From assembly GCA_002449635.1 (NCBI GenBank), contig DJXF01000035.1, forward strand, positions 1-31,017: a stretch of 31,017 nucleotides of DNA, written 5' to 3'. The notes under the pieces were generated by a model that did no database searches, was not told the DNA's origin, and was given only the letters and a program-made list of their open reading frames with translations. The DNA comes from Clostridiales bacterium UBA7011. GTDB taxonomy: Bacteria > Bacillota > Clostridia > Oscillospirales > Butyricicoccaceae. Positions 15,019 to 23,272 of the stretch are shown here, piece by piece (within the stretch, counting starts at the first letter, position 1; each line of letters begins with the position of its first letter). The translations under genes were made by a program, and so were the position numbers.

Positions 15019-17682
15019 TTGGCAACTGCAAAAAAATCATCGACAAGGAAAAAGACAGCGTCATCCCGCTCGTCGGCGAGAAAGCGCACCGGCACCACGG
15101 CGCGCAGCGGCTCTGCGGGTCAGACGCGCGGCAGAACGGCGCAGCGCACGGCGCCCAAGAAAACCGGCTCGATCTGGAACAATCTGACGATCGGGCTGGG
15201 ACTGCTGCTCATGGCAACCGTGCTAGTGCTCGCGCTCTGCCGTATGGACGGCGTGCTGCTTGACGGCGTGCTGCATCTGGTCGGCGGACTGATCGGCTGG
15301 GGCACACAGCTTTTCTGGGTCGCGCTGTGTCTGGCGGGCATTTTTGTCCTGTGTGAGCTGCCTGCAATCCGGCTGCGCGTGCTGTGCATCCTGACGTTCC
15401 CGGTGCTGTGGTCGGCACTGGCGCAGAGCATCCTGATGCAGCCGATGTCCCTTTCCTTTCCCACGGTCATTCAGCTGTGGGAGGAAGGAATGGCGCTGCG
15501 TGCGGGCGGTGTGCTCGGCGGTGTGCTCGCGACCCTTCTCACGGTTCTGCTGAGCACGACGGGCGCGAAAATCCTGCTCGTGCTGCTGATGAGCGTGTAT
15601 GTGTTCATCATTTTCAATACGACGCCGGTGCGGCTGTATCGCGGTCTCGTTCATATCATCGCGGAGGACACCGAGCAGCTGCGCGAGGATGACATGTCGG
15701 TGACGCCGGCGGACGAACCGGAAACACCGAAAAAAGTGAAAAACACGAAAAAACGCGGCAGTCTGTTCGCGTTCCTCCGCAGTCAGCGCGCAAAGCGGCG
15801 CGCGGAGAAGCTGCGTGCCGGACAGGCAAAGGCGGAAATGAACCGGACAGAGGAGGAAATACCAATACAGGAGCCGGAGGCAGACCCACCCGAGAGCGAC
15901 GCGGTGAAGGCCGCAAAGGAGCGTTACGCTCGCCGCGCGGAGCAGCGCCGCCGACTGGCCGATGTCCTGCCGGAGGAGCCGGACGAGGCAGCGGATACGC
16001 CGCCGTGGGAGACCGGTGCGGCGCCGTGGCATACGGCGGATGAACAACCGCGCGTGCCGACGGAAAGCGGGCCGCAGCCTGAGCAGGCGGAGACAAAGCC
16101 GGAGACGATGCCTGAGGACACCAAGCCCTCGGCAGCCGAGGTGCAGCAGACACATCGGGAAATTTCCGATGCGATGGAAACGCCCGCGCCCGAATATCGC
16201 TATCCGCCCATCGACCTGCTTCAAAGTGCGCCGCGCACCTCGAACGCGGGTGTGCGGGCCGAGCTCAAGGACAGCTCGGAACGGCTGGTGGACACGCTCG
16301 CCTCGTTTGGCATCGACGTGAGGATCATCAGCATTGTGCGCGGCCCCTCGGTCACGCGGTTTGAAATTCAGATGGAGCGCGGCGTGAAATTTTCGCGCAT
16401 CACGGCGCTGTCAGACGACATTGCGCTTGCGCTCGGCGCGTATTCGGTGCGCATTGCACCGATTCCGGACAAGCTTGCCATCGGCATTGAGGTGCCGAAC
16501 CGCAATGTTCAGACGGTCGCCCTGCGCGATGTCATTTCCTCGCGCGGCTTTGAACAGTCTGCCGCCCGCCTGGCGGTTGCGCTCGGCAAGGATATCACGG
16601 GCAGCGCACAGATTATCGACCTCGCAAAAATGCCGCATCTGCTCATCGCCGGCACGACCGGCTCGGGCAAATCGGTCTGCATCAACTCGATTCTGATTTC
16701 CCTGCTGTACAAATCCTCGCCGGAGGATGTGCGGCTGATTATGATCGACCCGAAAATGGTCGAGCTGGGCAATTACAACGGCATTCCGCATCTGCTCATT
16801 CCGGTTGTCACAAACCCGAAAAAGGCATCCGGCGCGCTCAGCTGGGCGGTCGGCGAAATGGAACGGCGGTACAGCCTGTTCGCCGCGGCAGGCGTGCGCG
16901 ATTTGAAGGATTATAACGCCCATGCGCGTCTGCTGGCTGCGCAGTGGGAGCAGGGCGAAGAGACCCCGCTCGGACGCCGCCCCGAGCCGCTGCCGCAGAT
17001 TGTCATTGTCATCGACGAGCTGGCGGATTTGATGATGGTCGCGGCGAAGGAAGTGGAGACCTCCATCTGCCGCATCGCCCAGAAAGCGCGCGCCGCGGGC
17101 ATGCATCTTGTCGTCGCCACACAGCGTCCGTCAGCCGATGTCATCACCGGCATCATGAAGTCCAACATCCCGTCGCGCATTGCCTTTGCGGTTGCGTCAC
17201 AGGTAGAGTCGCGCATCATTCTGGACACACCGGGCGCCGATAAGCTGATTGGCAAGGGCGATATGCTGTATTCGCCCATCGGCATGAGCAAGCCGGTGCG
17301 CATTCAGGGCTGCTTTGTCAGCTCGGAGGAAATCGAGCGCGTCATTGAATTTGTCAAATCCACTTCCACTGCGGAGTATTCCGAGGAGGTCATGCAGCAG
17401 ATTGAGCGCCAAAGCGAGGCGGAAAACAGTGCCGCCGGCTACAACGGCGCGGAGGATGAGGATGAACTGCTCCCGCAGGCGATCACGATTGTCGTGGAAT
17501 CCGGACAGGCATCCGTTTCCATGCTGCAGCGCCGGCTGAAGCTGGGCTATGCCCGTGCGGCGCGCCTTGTCGATCAGATGGAGCAGCGCGGGATTGTCGG
17601 CCCGTTTGAAGGCTCAAAGCCCCGGCAGGTACTGATTACAAAGGATGACTGGATGGAGATTCAGCTGAGACAGAAGCTGTAA
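15019..17682 (+). CDS. ftsK: DNA translocase FtsK/SpoIIIE
   Basis: An 887-residue septal DNA pump. A basic, Ser/Thr/Ala-rich N-terminus (1-52) precedes four or so membrane helices (about 55-205), then a charged linker rich in Glu, Pro and Arg (about 225-390). The motor follows, with Walker A GTTGSGKSV (about 545-553) and Walker B IVIVIDELADL (about 660-670). The C-terminal gamma winged helix (about 820-887) has the typical SVSMLQRRLKLGYARAARL segment that reads KOPS/SRS sites. Start is TTG with GAGGTG eight bases upstream. Length and layout match Clostridial FtsK; whether it serves vegetative division or sporulation cannot be told. A long hairpin terminator follows. Confidence 0.95.
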   Translation: MATAKKSSTRKKTASSRSSARKRTGTTARSGSAGQTRGRTAQRTAPKKTGSIWNNLTIGLGLLLMATVLVLALCRMDGVLLDGVLHLVGGLIGWGTQLFWVALCLAGIFVLCELPAIRLRVLCILTFPVLWSALAQSILMQPMSLSFPTVIQLWEEGMALRAGGVLGGVLATLLTVLLSTTGAKILLVLLMSVYVFIIFNTTPVRLYRGLVHIIAEDTEQLREDDMSVTPADEPETPKKVKNTKKRGSLFAFLRSQRAKRRAEKLRAGQAKAEMNRTEEEIPIQEPEADPPESDAVKAAKERYARRAEQRRRLADVLPEEPDEAADTPPWETGAAPWHTADEQPRVPTESGPQPEQAETKPETMPEDTKPSAAEVQQTHREISDAMETPAPEYRYPPIDLLQSAPRTSNAGVRAELKDSSERLVDTLASFGIDVRIISIVRGPSVTRFEIQMERGVKFSRITALSDDIALALGAYSVRIAPIPDKLAIGIEVPNRNVQTVALRDVISSRGFEQSAARLAVALGKDITGSAQIIDLAKMPHLLIAGTTGSGKSVCINSILISLLYKSSPEDVRLIMIDPKMVELGNYNGIPHLLIPVVTNPKKASGALSWAVGEMERRYSLFAAAGVRDLKDYNAHARLLAAQWEQGEETPLGRRPEPLPQIVIVIDELADLMMVAAKEVETSICRIAQKARAAGMHLVVATQRPSADVITGIMKSNIPSRIAFAVASQVESRIILDTPGADKLIGKGDMLYSPIGMSKPVRIQGCFVSSEEIERVIEFVKSTSTAEYSEEVMQQIERQSEAENSAAGYNGAEDEDELLPQAITIVVESGQASVSMLQRRLKLGYARAARLVDQMEQRGIVGPFEGSKPRQVLITKDDWMEIQLRQKL

Positions 17683-17702
17683 GCATTGCGATTCATTTGG
17701 CT

Positions 17703-17792
17703 GGGCAATTCCGCAAAGCGGCACACATGCCGGATTCGGACGCCGTTTCAAAGACAGCGCCGGATTGTGCGGGATTGCCCTCTTGCTTTTTT
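17703..17792 (+). terminator. Long-stem terminator after ftsK
   Basis: GGGCAATTCCGCA (17703-17715) pairs with TGCGGGATTGCCC (17768-17780), one mismatch, with further internal stems in the loop. TCTTGCTTTTTT follows. Confidence 0.65.
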
Positions 17793-17811
17793 CGCACGGA
17801 TATGTTATTCT
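17783..17811 (+). promoter_or_regulatory. Promoter of a candidate small RNA
   Basis: TTGCTT (17783-17788), 17-base spacer, TATTCT (17806-17811). Its -35 element overlaps the T run of the ftsK terminator. Confidence 0.45.
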
Positions 17812-17817
17812 GAGATA

Positions 17818-17994
17818 ACAAGATGTACGGACGACAAGACTGCACAGGTATGAAATTGCCTGGAACCTTGTCTAATGCCCGGCGGAATTCAGGAGCCGCC
17901 GGAGAGATGTCATCCTTGTATAAAATCTTATTTTTCCCGTTTGTTGTTGTATGACGAAAAACCGCTGTATTTCAGGAGATACAGCGGTTTTTTG
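17818..17994 (+). ncRNA. Candidate stand-alone structured RNA, about 177 nt
   Basis: No ORF with a ribosome site is present, yet a promoter (17783-17811) and a strong terminator (17958-17994) bracket it. The 5' half folds by eye into a three-way junction. The closing stem pairs ACAAGATG with CATCCTTGT (one bulged C). One arm is GACAAG/CTTGTC with an inner CAGG/CCTG, and the other is CCGGCGG/CCGCCGG. I could not match it to 6S, SRP, tmRNA, RNase P or the common riboswitch classes from memory. A second terminator hairpin follows at 18050, before the next promoter, so it is not a leader of the transporter gene. Confidence 0.45.
17958..17994 (+). terminator. Terminator of the candidate small RNA
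   Basis: CCGCTGTAT (17963-17971) pairs with ATACAGCGG (17980-17988), extended by five A-T pairs, ending in six T. Confidence 0.88.
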
Positions 17995-18049
17995 TATCTC
18001 CTGAAGTTTCTATGTGTAACAAAAGGGATCGTGTCAGTCAACTTTTTGT

Positions 18050-18080
18050 AAAAGCTGCTTAAATGCTGTCAGCTTTTTTT
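18050..18080 (+). terminator. Second terminator hairpin upstream of the symporter
   Basis: AAAAGCTG (18050-18057) pairs with CAGCTTTT (18070-18077), then more T. It insulates the symporter promoter from upstream transcription. Confidence 0.6.
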
Positions 18081-18103
18081 GAGAAAATCAAAGGGTGTGC
18101 TTC

Positions 18104-18132
18104 TTGAGAAAGGTAAAGATGTCTGCTATAAT
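18104..18132 (+). promoter_or_regulatory. Strong sigma-A promoter of the symporter gene
   Basis: TTGAGA (18104-18109), 17-base spacer, TATAAT (18127-18132) with an extended TGC before the -10. Confidence 0.88.
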
Positions 18133-18140
18133 ATGAATAG

Positions 18141-18174
18141 AAGTCGGTTAGCGTCGAACGTGCGCAGCTGACTT
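18141..18174 (+). other. 5' leader hairpin of the symporter mRNA
   Basis: AAGTCGGTT (18141-18149) pairs with AGCTGACTT (18166-18174), and the stem continues inside with GCG/CGC. It begins at about the transcription start, so the mRNA would start with a stem-loop. Confidence 0.5.
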
Positions 18175-18183
18175 ATCTTCCTG

Positions 18184-18190
18184 TTGTGCA
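18184..18190. promoter_or_regulatory. TTGTGCA motif, candidate operator (symporter leader)
   Basis: Exact TTGTGCA about 50 bases after the -10 element and 65 bases before the ATG. It is one of five such sites in the control regions of the inositol island. Confidence 0.3.
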
Positions 18191-18254
18191 TCCGGAACAC
18201 AGCGGGGAGATGTCTTGGAGAGAGCACACAAGTGAAAAAAAGGAGAAGTTGAGC

Positions 18255-19916
18255 ATGGATTTAATTATCACTGCCGTGGAATTCCTTGCGTTTACTGTCC
18301 TTGTTGCCGTCATCTCCTGGTGGAGAACCAAGGATGACAAACTGGACACGCAGGACGGTTATTATCTGGCAGGTCACAGCCTGATCGGCATTGTCATTGC
18401 CGGCTCGCTGCTGATGACAAATCTGTCTGCGGAACAGCTCGTTGGCAACAACGGTCAGTCTGCCCGCGTTGGTATGTCCACGATGGGCTGGGAAGTTACC
18501 TCTGCAATCGCACTGACCTTCCTCGCCTTTGTACTGATGCCGCGTTACCTCAAGACCGGTCTGACCACCGTACCGGAGTTCTTTGAGACCCGTTACGACA
18601 AGTTCGCACGCCGTCTGGTTTCGCTCATCGTACTGTTTTCTTACGTTGTTATCATGCTGCCGAACATCCTGTACGCCGGAGCACAGGTATTCGTTGAGAT
18701 CTTCCACGTTCAGGATCTGACCGGCCTCAGCAAGTTCTGGTGCCTGGCAATTCTGGGTGCGGTCATCGCGGTTGTCGGCGCCTGCTACGCACTGTTCGGC
18801 GGTCTGCACGCTGTTGCACTGTCCGACTCCATCAACGGCATCGGCCTGATCGTCGGCGGTCTGATGGTTCCGGTCTTCGGTCTGATGAAGCTCGGCCAGA
18901 TGTACGGCGGCGGCCTTGCAGAGGGCTGGCATCAGTTCCTCGCACTCGACCCGGTTCGTCTGAACGTATGGAATCCGGCAAACCTGAATGAGCCGTATCT
19001 GCCGTGGCCGCTGCTGCTGACCGGTATGGTTATCAACAACCTGTACTATTGGTCCACCAACCAGTCCATTATTCAGCGTACCTTCGGTGCACAGAACCTG
19101 AAGGAAGCACAGAAGGGCGCAATTTTCGCATCCTTCATGAAGATCTGCACACCGCTGATTATCGTATTCCCGGGCATCATTGCGTACTTCCTGTACGGCG
19201 AGGAAGTCTGGACCAACAACGGCGATGTTGCATATCCGATGATTGTCAATGATGTTATGCCGACCTGGCTGCTGGGCTTCTTTGCCGCTGTTATGTTCGG
19301 CGCAATCCTGTCGTCCTTCAACTCGGTTCTGAACTCGGCATCCACGATTTACGCGCTGGACATCCATCGCCCGATCTTCAATCCGACCTGCTCGGATGCA
19401 CACTGCGTAAAGGTCGGACAGAACTTCGGCACAGTCCTGACCGTATTCTCGATCGTTCTTTCCCCGTTCATGCTGTACATGGGCGGCATTACATCCTTCG
19501 TCAACTCTGCATTTGCGGCGTTTAACACACCGATTTTCGTTTGCCTTGCTGTCGGCTTCCTGTCCAAGAAGGCGGACGCAATGCTGCCGAAGGTTGTTAT
19601 TCCGATTCATGTTGTCCTGTACTGCTTCCTGCAGTTCTGGGCACGCAATCACATTGCGGCGCTGGAGAATGTACATTACCTGTACTTCACCGCAGTTCTG
19701 TTTGTCTTTGATATGATTATTGTTGCAATCATGATCAAGACGCATCCGCGTACCACCGACTTCGTTCTCGAGGATCACAGCGCGGTTGACCTGACCCCGT
19801 GGAAGGCAGGCAAGGTTGTTGCCGCAATTTCCCTGATCGTCATGGTCATTGCTTACATCCTCTTCTCGCCGCTCGGCGTTGCAGCAAGCGGTTATGTCAC
19901 CTACACGGTAATGTAA
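18255..19916 (+). CDS. Sodium:solute symporter (SSS/SLC5 family), probable myo-inositol transporter
   Basis: A 553-residue membrane protein with 13-14 helices and SSS-type features. After the first helix comes YYLAGHSL (about residues 36-43). The NLSAEQLVGNNGQSA segment follows, then the TVPEFFETRYD segment after helix 3 and the GG-rich helix with ALSDSINGIG. The family couples Na+ entry to uptake of sugars, inositols or acids. The inositol role is inferred from the iol genes that follow and from a shared motif in the leader. ATG 18255 has AGGAGAAG upstream; the frame extends back to 18186 without a ribosome site. Codon use is strongly biased, as in the iol genes. Confidence 0.88.
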   Translation: MDLIITAVEFLAFTVLVAVISWWRTKDDKLDTQDGYYLAGHSLIGIVIAGSLLMTNLSAEQLVGNNGQSARVGMSTMGWEVTSAIALTFLAFVLMPRYLKTGLTTVPEFFETRYDKFARRLVSLIVLFSYVVIMLPNILYAGAQVFVEIFHVQDLTGLSKFWCLAILGAVIAVVGACYALFGGLHAVALSDSINGIGLIVGGLMVPVFGLMKLGQMYGGGLAEGWHQFLALDPVRLNVWNPANLNEPYLPWPLLLTGMVINNLYYWSTNQSIIQRTFGAQNLKEAQKGAIFASFMKICTPLIIVFPGIIAYFLYGEEVWTNNGDVAYPMIVNDVMPTWLLGFFAAVMFGAILSSFNSVLNSASTIYALDIHRPIFNPTCSDAHCVKVGQNFGTVLTVFSIVLSPFMLYMGGITSFVNSAFAAFNTPIFVCLAVGFLSKKADAMLPKVVIPIHVVLYCFLQFWARNHIAALENVHYLYFTAVLFVFDMIIVAIMIKTHPRTTDFVLEDHSAVDLTPWKAGKVVAAISLIVMVIAYILFSPLGVAASGYVTYTVM

Positions 19917-19961
19917 GCTGTAATTCAGATACCTGAATATTTCCGGACAGGCATCCATACC

Positions 19962-19994
19962 AAGCGGTTTCCCGAAAGGGAAGCCGCTTTTTTT
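19962..19994 (+). terminator. Terminator of the symporter gene
   Basis: A 12-bp stem, AAGCGGTTTCCC (19962-19973) with GGGAAGCCGCTT (19978-19989) and a GAAA loop, then a T run. Confidence 0.92.
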
Positions 19995-20008
19995 GCGGCC
20001 GGAGATAC

Positions 20009-20041
20009 AAAAGGGGCGGTTTTCCCAATGGAAAACCGCCC
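20009..20041 (-). terminator. Terminator of the deacetylase gene
   Basis: GGGCGGTTTTCC (20014-20025) pairs with GGAAAACCGCCC (20030-20041); the minus strand continues into TTTT. It lies back-to-back with the symporter terminator. Confidence 0.85.
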
Positions 20042-20056
20042 TGATGACACATTATT

Positions 20057-20968
20057 TTATTCCGCTGCGGATGCGGTGCCGGAGCCTGCTTCCGTCTGCT
20101 GTGCAGACGCGGGGTGCAGAGTTTCCTCGGTAAAGTCGGTATATACCACACCGGGCTCGAGCGTGACACCCTTGAGCTTTGCCAGCTCAGATACGGTCAC
20201 AAACGCATAGCCCTGCGCCTGCAGCTCGTCAATTGCCGCGAGAACGCCTTCGACCGTCGTTTCATACAGATCATGTTCCAGTACGATTGCGCCGTCCTGT
20301 GCGCCGTCAAGAATGTGCTGCTTGACGCTGGAGGCATCGCGGTACTTCCAGTCGACCGTGTCCAGATTCCAAAGAATGATCGGCATGCCGAGCTGCTTCA
20401 TGGATGCGATGACGGTATCATTGTAAGCGCCGCCTGTCGGACGCATGACCGTCGGCTTCTGGCCGGTGTAGGAGGCAATCAGATCGTTGTTGTCTCCGAC
20501 CTGCTTGAGACCGCCGTCGCTGACCTCTGTGTCCAGCCGCAGATGATCCATGGTGTGGTTGCCGACCTCATGCCCTTCCGCGAGGTAACGGTTCATCATG
20601 GAATTGAAGTCCTTGACGCGGTAGCCGCAGAGGAAGAAGGTGGCGTGTACGCCCCGCTCCTTGAGCCCGTCGAGCAGGCGCTCGGTGCGGCCGCCGGTGT
20701 TGCCCGTCGGACCGTCATCAAAGGTGATTGCCATATACTTTTCGCCCACAGGAACCGGATTTTTCTCTTCCGGCTGCTCTGCCGAGCCGGAGGCACTGCC
20801 GGGATCCGCGGCACTTCCGTCTCTTTTCGCACCGCTTCCGCTCTCGCCGCTGCCGGCGGACGCTTTCATCTGTGCATCGGAGCCGGATGCCGGCTTGAGC
20901 GCACAGCCCGCGGCGCTGCACAGCAATGCACCGCACAACAAAACAGCGAGCATTTTTCTGAGTTTCAT
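20057..20968 (-). CDS. Polysaccharide deacetylase lipoprotein (NodB domain)
   Basis: A 303-residue lipoprotein: signal with lipobox ending in AAGC (Cys22), a Ser/Gly/Ala-rich linker (about 23-70), then a NodB domain. Motifs are TFDDGP (motif 1, catalytic base and metal Asp), HEVGNHTMDH (motif 2, metal His pair), RPTGGAYND (motif 3) and a C-terminal EHD (motif 5). It should remove N-acetyl groups from peptidoglycan or other glycans at the cell surface. Start at ATG 20968 with AGAAGGGG upstream. It has its own extended -10 promoter and a terminator on each side, so it is independent of the iol genes around it. A short Ser/Ala tail follows the domain. Confidence 0.92.
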   Translation of the reverse strand: MKLRKMLAVLLCGALLCSAAGCALKPASGSDAQMKASAGSGESGSGAKRDGSAADPGSASGSAEQPEEKNPVPVGEKYMAITFDDGPTGNTGGRTERLLDGLKERGVHATFFLCGYRVKDFNSMMNRYLAEGHEVGNHTMDHLRLDTEVSDGGLKQVGDNNDLIASYTGQKPTVMRPTGGAYNDTVIASMKQLGMPIILWNLDTVDWKYRDASSVKQHILDGAQDGAIVLEHDLYETTVEGVLAAIDELQAQGYAFVTVSELAKLKGVTLEPGVVYTDFTEETLHPASAQQTEAGSGTASAAE

Positions 20969-21016
20969 AAAATCCCCTTCTCTGGTATTTCTTTCGTCGA
21001 ATTTCGACCCAAAAGT

Positions 21017-21025
21017 ATTATAGCA
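21017..21025 (-). promoter_or_regulatory. Extended -10 promoter of the deacetylase gene
   Basis: On the minus strand TGCTATAAT, about 50 bases before the ATG; no good -35. A perfect 6-1-6 palindrome, GTCGAA-T-TTCGAC, lies at 20996-21008, near the transcription start. Confidence 0.6.
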
Positions 21026-21150
21026 CAAAAAACAGGGGAAAACAGCATTGTGCCGCATTGTAATAAGATTGTAAACAAAATGAAAGAATTTTCCATTTCG
21101 GCAGGGGGGAAATGCGGGCCTGCTGCAAAGCCAATGCGTTTGGGGAAACA

Positions 21151-21182
21151 AAAAAGGAGCCTGCCGACATGCGGCAGGCTCC
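21151..21182 (-). terminator. Terminator of the iolB-iolD operon
   Basis: GGAGCCTGCCG (21156-21166) pairs with CGGCAGGCTCC (21172-21182); the minus strand runs into TTTTT. Confidence 0.92.
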
Positions 21183-21207
21183 CGAATCATTGCGGGGATG
21201 ATTGGAA

Positions 21208-23184
21208 TTAATAATGACGAGCTTCGTACAGGTGATCCTGCAGCTTCTTGTAAGCTTCCTGGACCTCCGGCTTGTCGGAAACAGAAGCAACGCCAACACG
21301 CCACCAAGCTTCCCACTCCTTGGACATGGACTTCGGCAGAACCTTCATGTCGATCAGGGTGGAAACGGTCTGCTTCTTGGAATCCTCCAGTGCAGCAGCC
21401 AGCTCTTCCATCGTGGTTACGGTGTAAGTCTTGCAGCCGTAAGCAGCAGCAACAGCAGCGTAGTCGATCTTCATTGCCGGACCGAGATCGCAGCCATCGA
21501 ACGGAGTGCCCGGGATGTGCATGTTCTTCTCGGTGGTACGGGACTTGTTGCCCTGACCAACCTGCAGGTTGTTGATGCAGCCATAGGAAGCGTTATCGAA
21601 CAGGCAGACGTTGATCTTGTAGCCGTACTGAACGGAAGCGATCAGCTCGGAATGCAGCATATCGAAGGAACCGTCGCCGCACATTGCGTAAACTTCCTGA
21701 TCCGGGCAGGCGATCTTACAGCCGTAAGCGCCGGCAACCTCGTAACCCATGCAGGAGTAACCGTACTCACAATGATAGGTGTTCGGAACAGAAGCTCTCC
21801 ACAGCGCCTGCAGGTCGCCCGGCAGGGAGCCGGCAGCACCGACAACGATGGAGTCCGGAGCAATGTGCAGGTTGATGTAGCCCAGAGCAGCGGTCTGTGT
21901 CAGCTTGGAGCCGATGGACTCGATGTAATGCTCAACCGCTCTGCGGTTTGCGTCCTGGATTTCCGGAACGTAGGACTCAGCGTCGATGTACTCGGTGTGA
22001 TCCATGCGGTCTACGTCAGCCCACCATGCCTTCTGGAGTGCAGCCAGCTCGGTTGCATATGCCTCGGAGGTGTGGTAGCCGCCCAGTGCATCCAGCTCCG
22101 CTTCGATTGCGGTCAGAGCCTCGTTGGCATCTGCAACAACCGGATAAGCGTCCATCTTCAGGCACTGGAACTCAGACGGGTTGATGTTGACAAACTTTGC
22201 GCTGGTGTCATACAGCCACTTGGAAGAGGTGGTGAAGTCGGTGTAACGGGTGCCGACACCGATGACAACGTCAGCGTCATGTGCGAACTTGTTTGCGCAC
22301 TCGGTACCGGTGATGCCGAGGCCGCCGAGGCTGAGCGGATGGGTCCACTCGATTGCGGATTTACCCGCCTGGGTCTCGCCGAATGCAATGCCGTACTTTT
22401 CAGCAAATGCACGGAATACCTTGTGTGCCTCTGCGTAGCGTACGCCGCCGCCGCAGATCAGGAGCGGCTTCTTTGCGCCCTTGATGATTTCAGCAGCCTT
22501 CTTGGCAGCCTTCTTGGTTGCCGGACGGCGCTCGATGGTCCAGACGCGCTTCTTGAAGAAGTCAACCGGATAGTCGTATGCTTCGCCCTGAACGTCCTGC
22601 GGGATGGAAACCGCAACGGCGCCGCAGTTGCCCGGATCGGTCATTACGCGGAACGCGGAGATCATGTCGGTCATGATCTGCTCCGGACGGTTGACACGGC
22701 CCCAGTACTTAACAACAGCCTGGAAGGAGTCGTGTGCGGAAATGGTCAGGTTCTGCGGCTGCTCCATCTGCTGCAGTACCGGATCCGGCTGACGGGATGC
22801 GTAAACATCGCCCGGCATCAGAAGAACCGGAATGTTGTTTGCCGTAGCGGTAGCAGCGGCAGTGATCATGTTGCAGGCGCCGGGGCCTACGGAAGAAGTA
22901 GCGACGAATGCCTGCTTGCGGCGCAGCTGGCGGGAGAATGCAACAGCGGCCAGAGCCATGCCCTGCTCGTTCTTGCCCTGGTAAACCTCCAGGTCCTTGA
23001 TCTCCTGCTCGATGCCGTTGCAGTAGCCGACACAGTTGCCGTGGCCCGGGATCATGAAGATGCCGCGGATAAACTTGTGCTCAACCTCGTTGCCGTCCAT
23101 ATCAATATAGTTGACATACTGATTTTCCAGGAAGCGGATGCAAGCCTGGCTGGTCGTCAGACGAACGGTTTCCATGTGTTTCAT
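21208..23184 (-). CDS. iolD: 3D-(3,5/4)-trihydroxycyclohexane-1,2-dione hydrolase
   Basis: A 658-residue ThDP enzyme of the acetolactate-synthase fold that opens the inositol-derived ring to 5-deoxy-glucuronate. It shows the N-terminal pyrimidine domain with activating Glu73 (KNEQGMALAA), a long central domain (LLICGGGVRYAEA, SLGGLGITGTE), and the C-terminal ThDP motif GDGSF (about 503-507), ending near the SYGCINNLQ segment. The sequence pattern is specific for IolD rather than acetolactate synthase (start MKHMETVRLTTSQA; MIPGHGNCVG). ATG has GAGGAGG upstream. It follows iolB on the same strand after 88 bases, with an inverted repeat in the gap, and ends in a strong terminator. Confidence 0.93.
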   Translation of the reverse strand: MKHMETVRLTTSQACIRFLENQYVNYIDMDGNEVEHKFIRGIFMIPGHGNCVGYCNGIEQEIKDLEVYQGKNEQGMALAAVAFSRQLRRKQAFVATSSVGPGACNMITAAATATANNIPVLLMPGDVYASRQPDPVLQQMEQPQNLTISAHDSFQAVVKYWGRVNRPEQIMTDMISAFRVMTDPGNCGAVAVSIPQDVQGEAYDYPVDFFKKRVWTIERRPATKKAAKKAAEIIKGAKKPLLICGGGVRYAEAHKVFRAFAEKYGIAFGETQAGKSAIEWTHPLSLGGLGITGTECANKFAHDADVVIGVGTRYTDFTTSSKWLYDTSAKFVNINPSEFQCLKMDAYPVVADANEALTAIEAELDALGGYHTSEAYATELAALQKAWWADVDRMDHTEYIDAESYVPEIQDANRRAVEHYIESIGSKLTQTAALGYINLHIAPDSIVVGAAGSLPGDLQALWRASVPNTYHCEYGYSCMGYEVAGAYGCKIACPDQEVYAMCGDGSFDMLHSELIASVQYGYKINVCLFDNASYGCINNLQVGQGNKSRTTEKNMHIPGTPFDGCDLGPAMKIDYAAVAAAYGCKTYTVTTMEELAAALEDSKKQTVSTLIDMKVLPKSMSKEWEAWWRVGVASVSDKPEVQEAYKKLQDHLYEARHY

Positions 23185-23212
23185 TTGGAAAATTCCTCCT
23201 CTTGCATTTTTT

Positions 23213-23231
23213 GCACAATGGTCACTTGTGC
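23213..23231. promoter_or_regulatory. Inverted repeat GCACAA-N7-TTGTGC, candidate operator before iolD
   Basis: GCACAA (23213-23218) and TTGTGC (23226-23231) with a 7-base spacer, 29-47 bases upstream of the iolD start. The left arm extends to TGCACAA, the same 7-mer found in the other control regions of the island. Confidence 0.4.
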
Positions 23232-23272
23232 GAAATGTATCCTTATTGTTTCAAAAATAAGCGGATTGAAGA

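Noticed and set aside
17810..17883. TPP riboswitch suggested by CTGAGA and TAATGCCCGGCG
   Set aside because: CTGAGA overlaps the predicted -10/start region, and the rest of the conserved TPP core (the ACCC...GAACCTGA part and AGGGA) is missing. No thiamine gene follows.
18261..19958. A 565-codon open frame opposite the symporter
   Set aside because: The product is Asn/Gln/Arg/Asp-rich with no domain, as expected for the mirror of a membrane protein. No ribosome site or promoter supports it.
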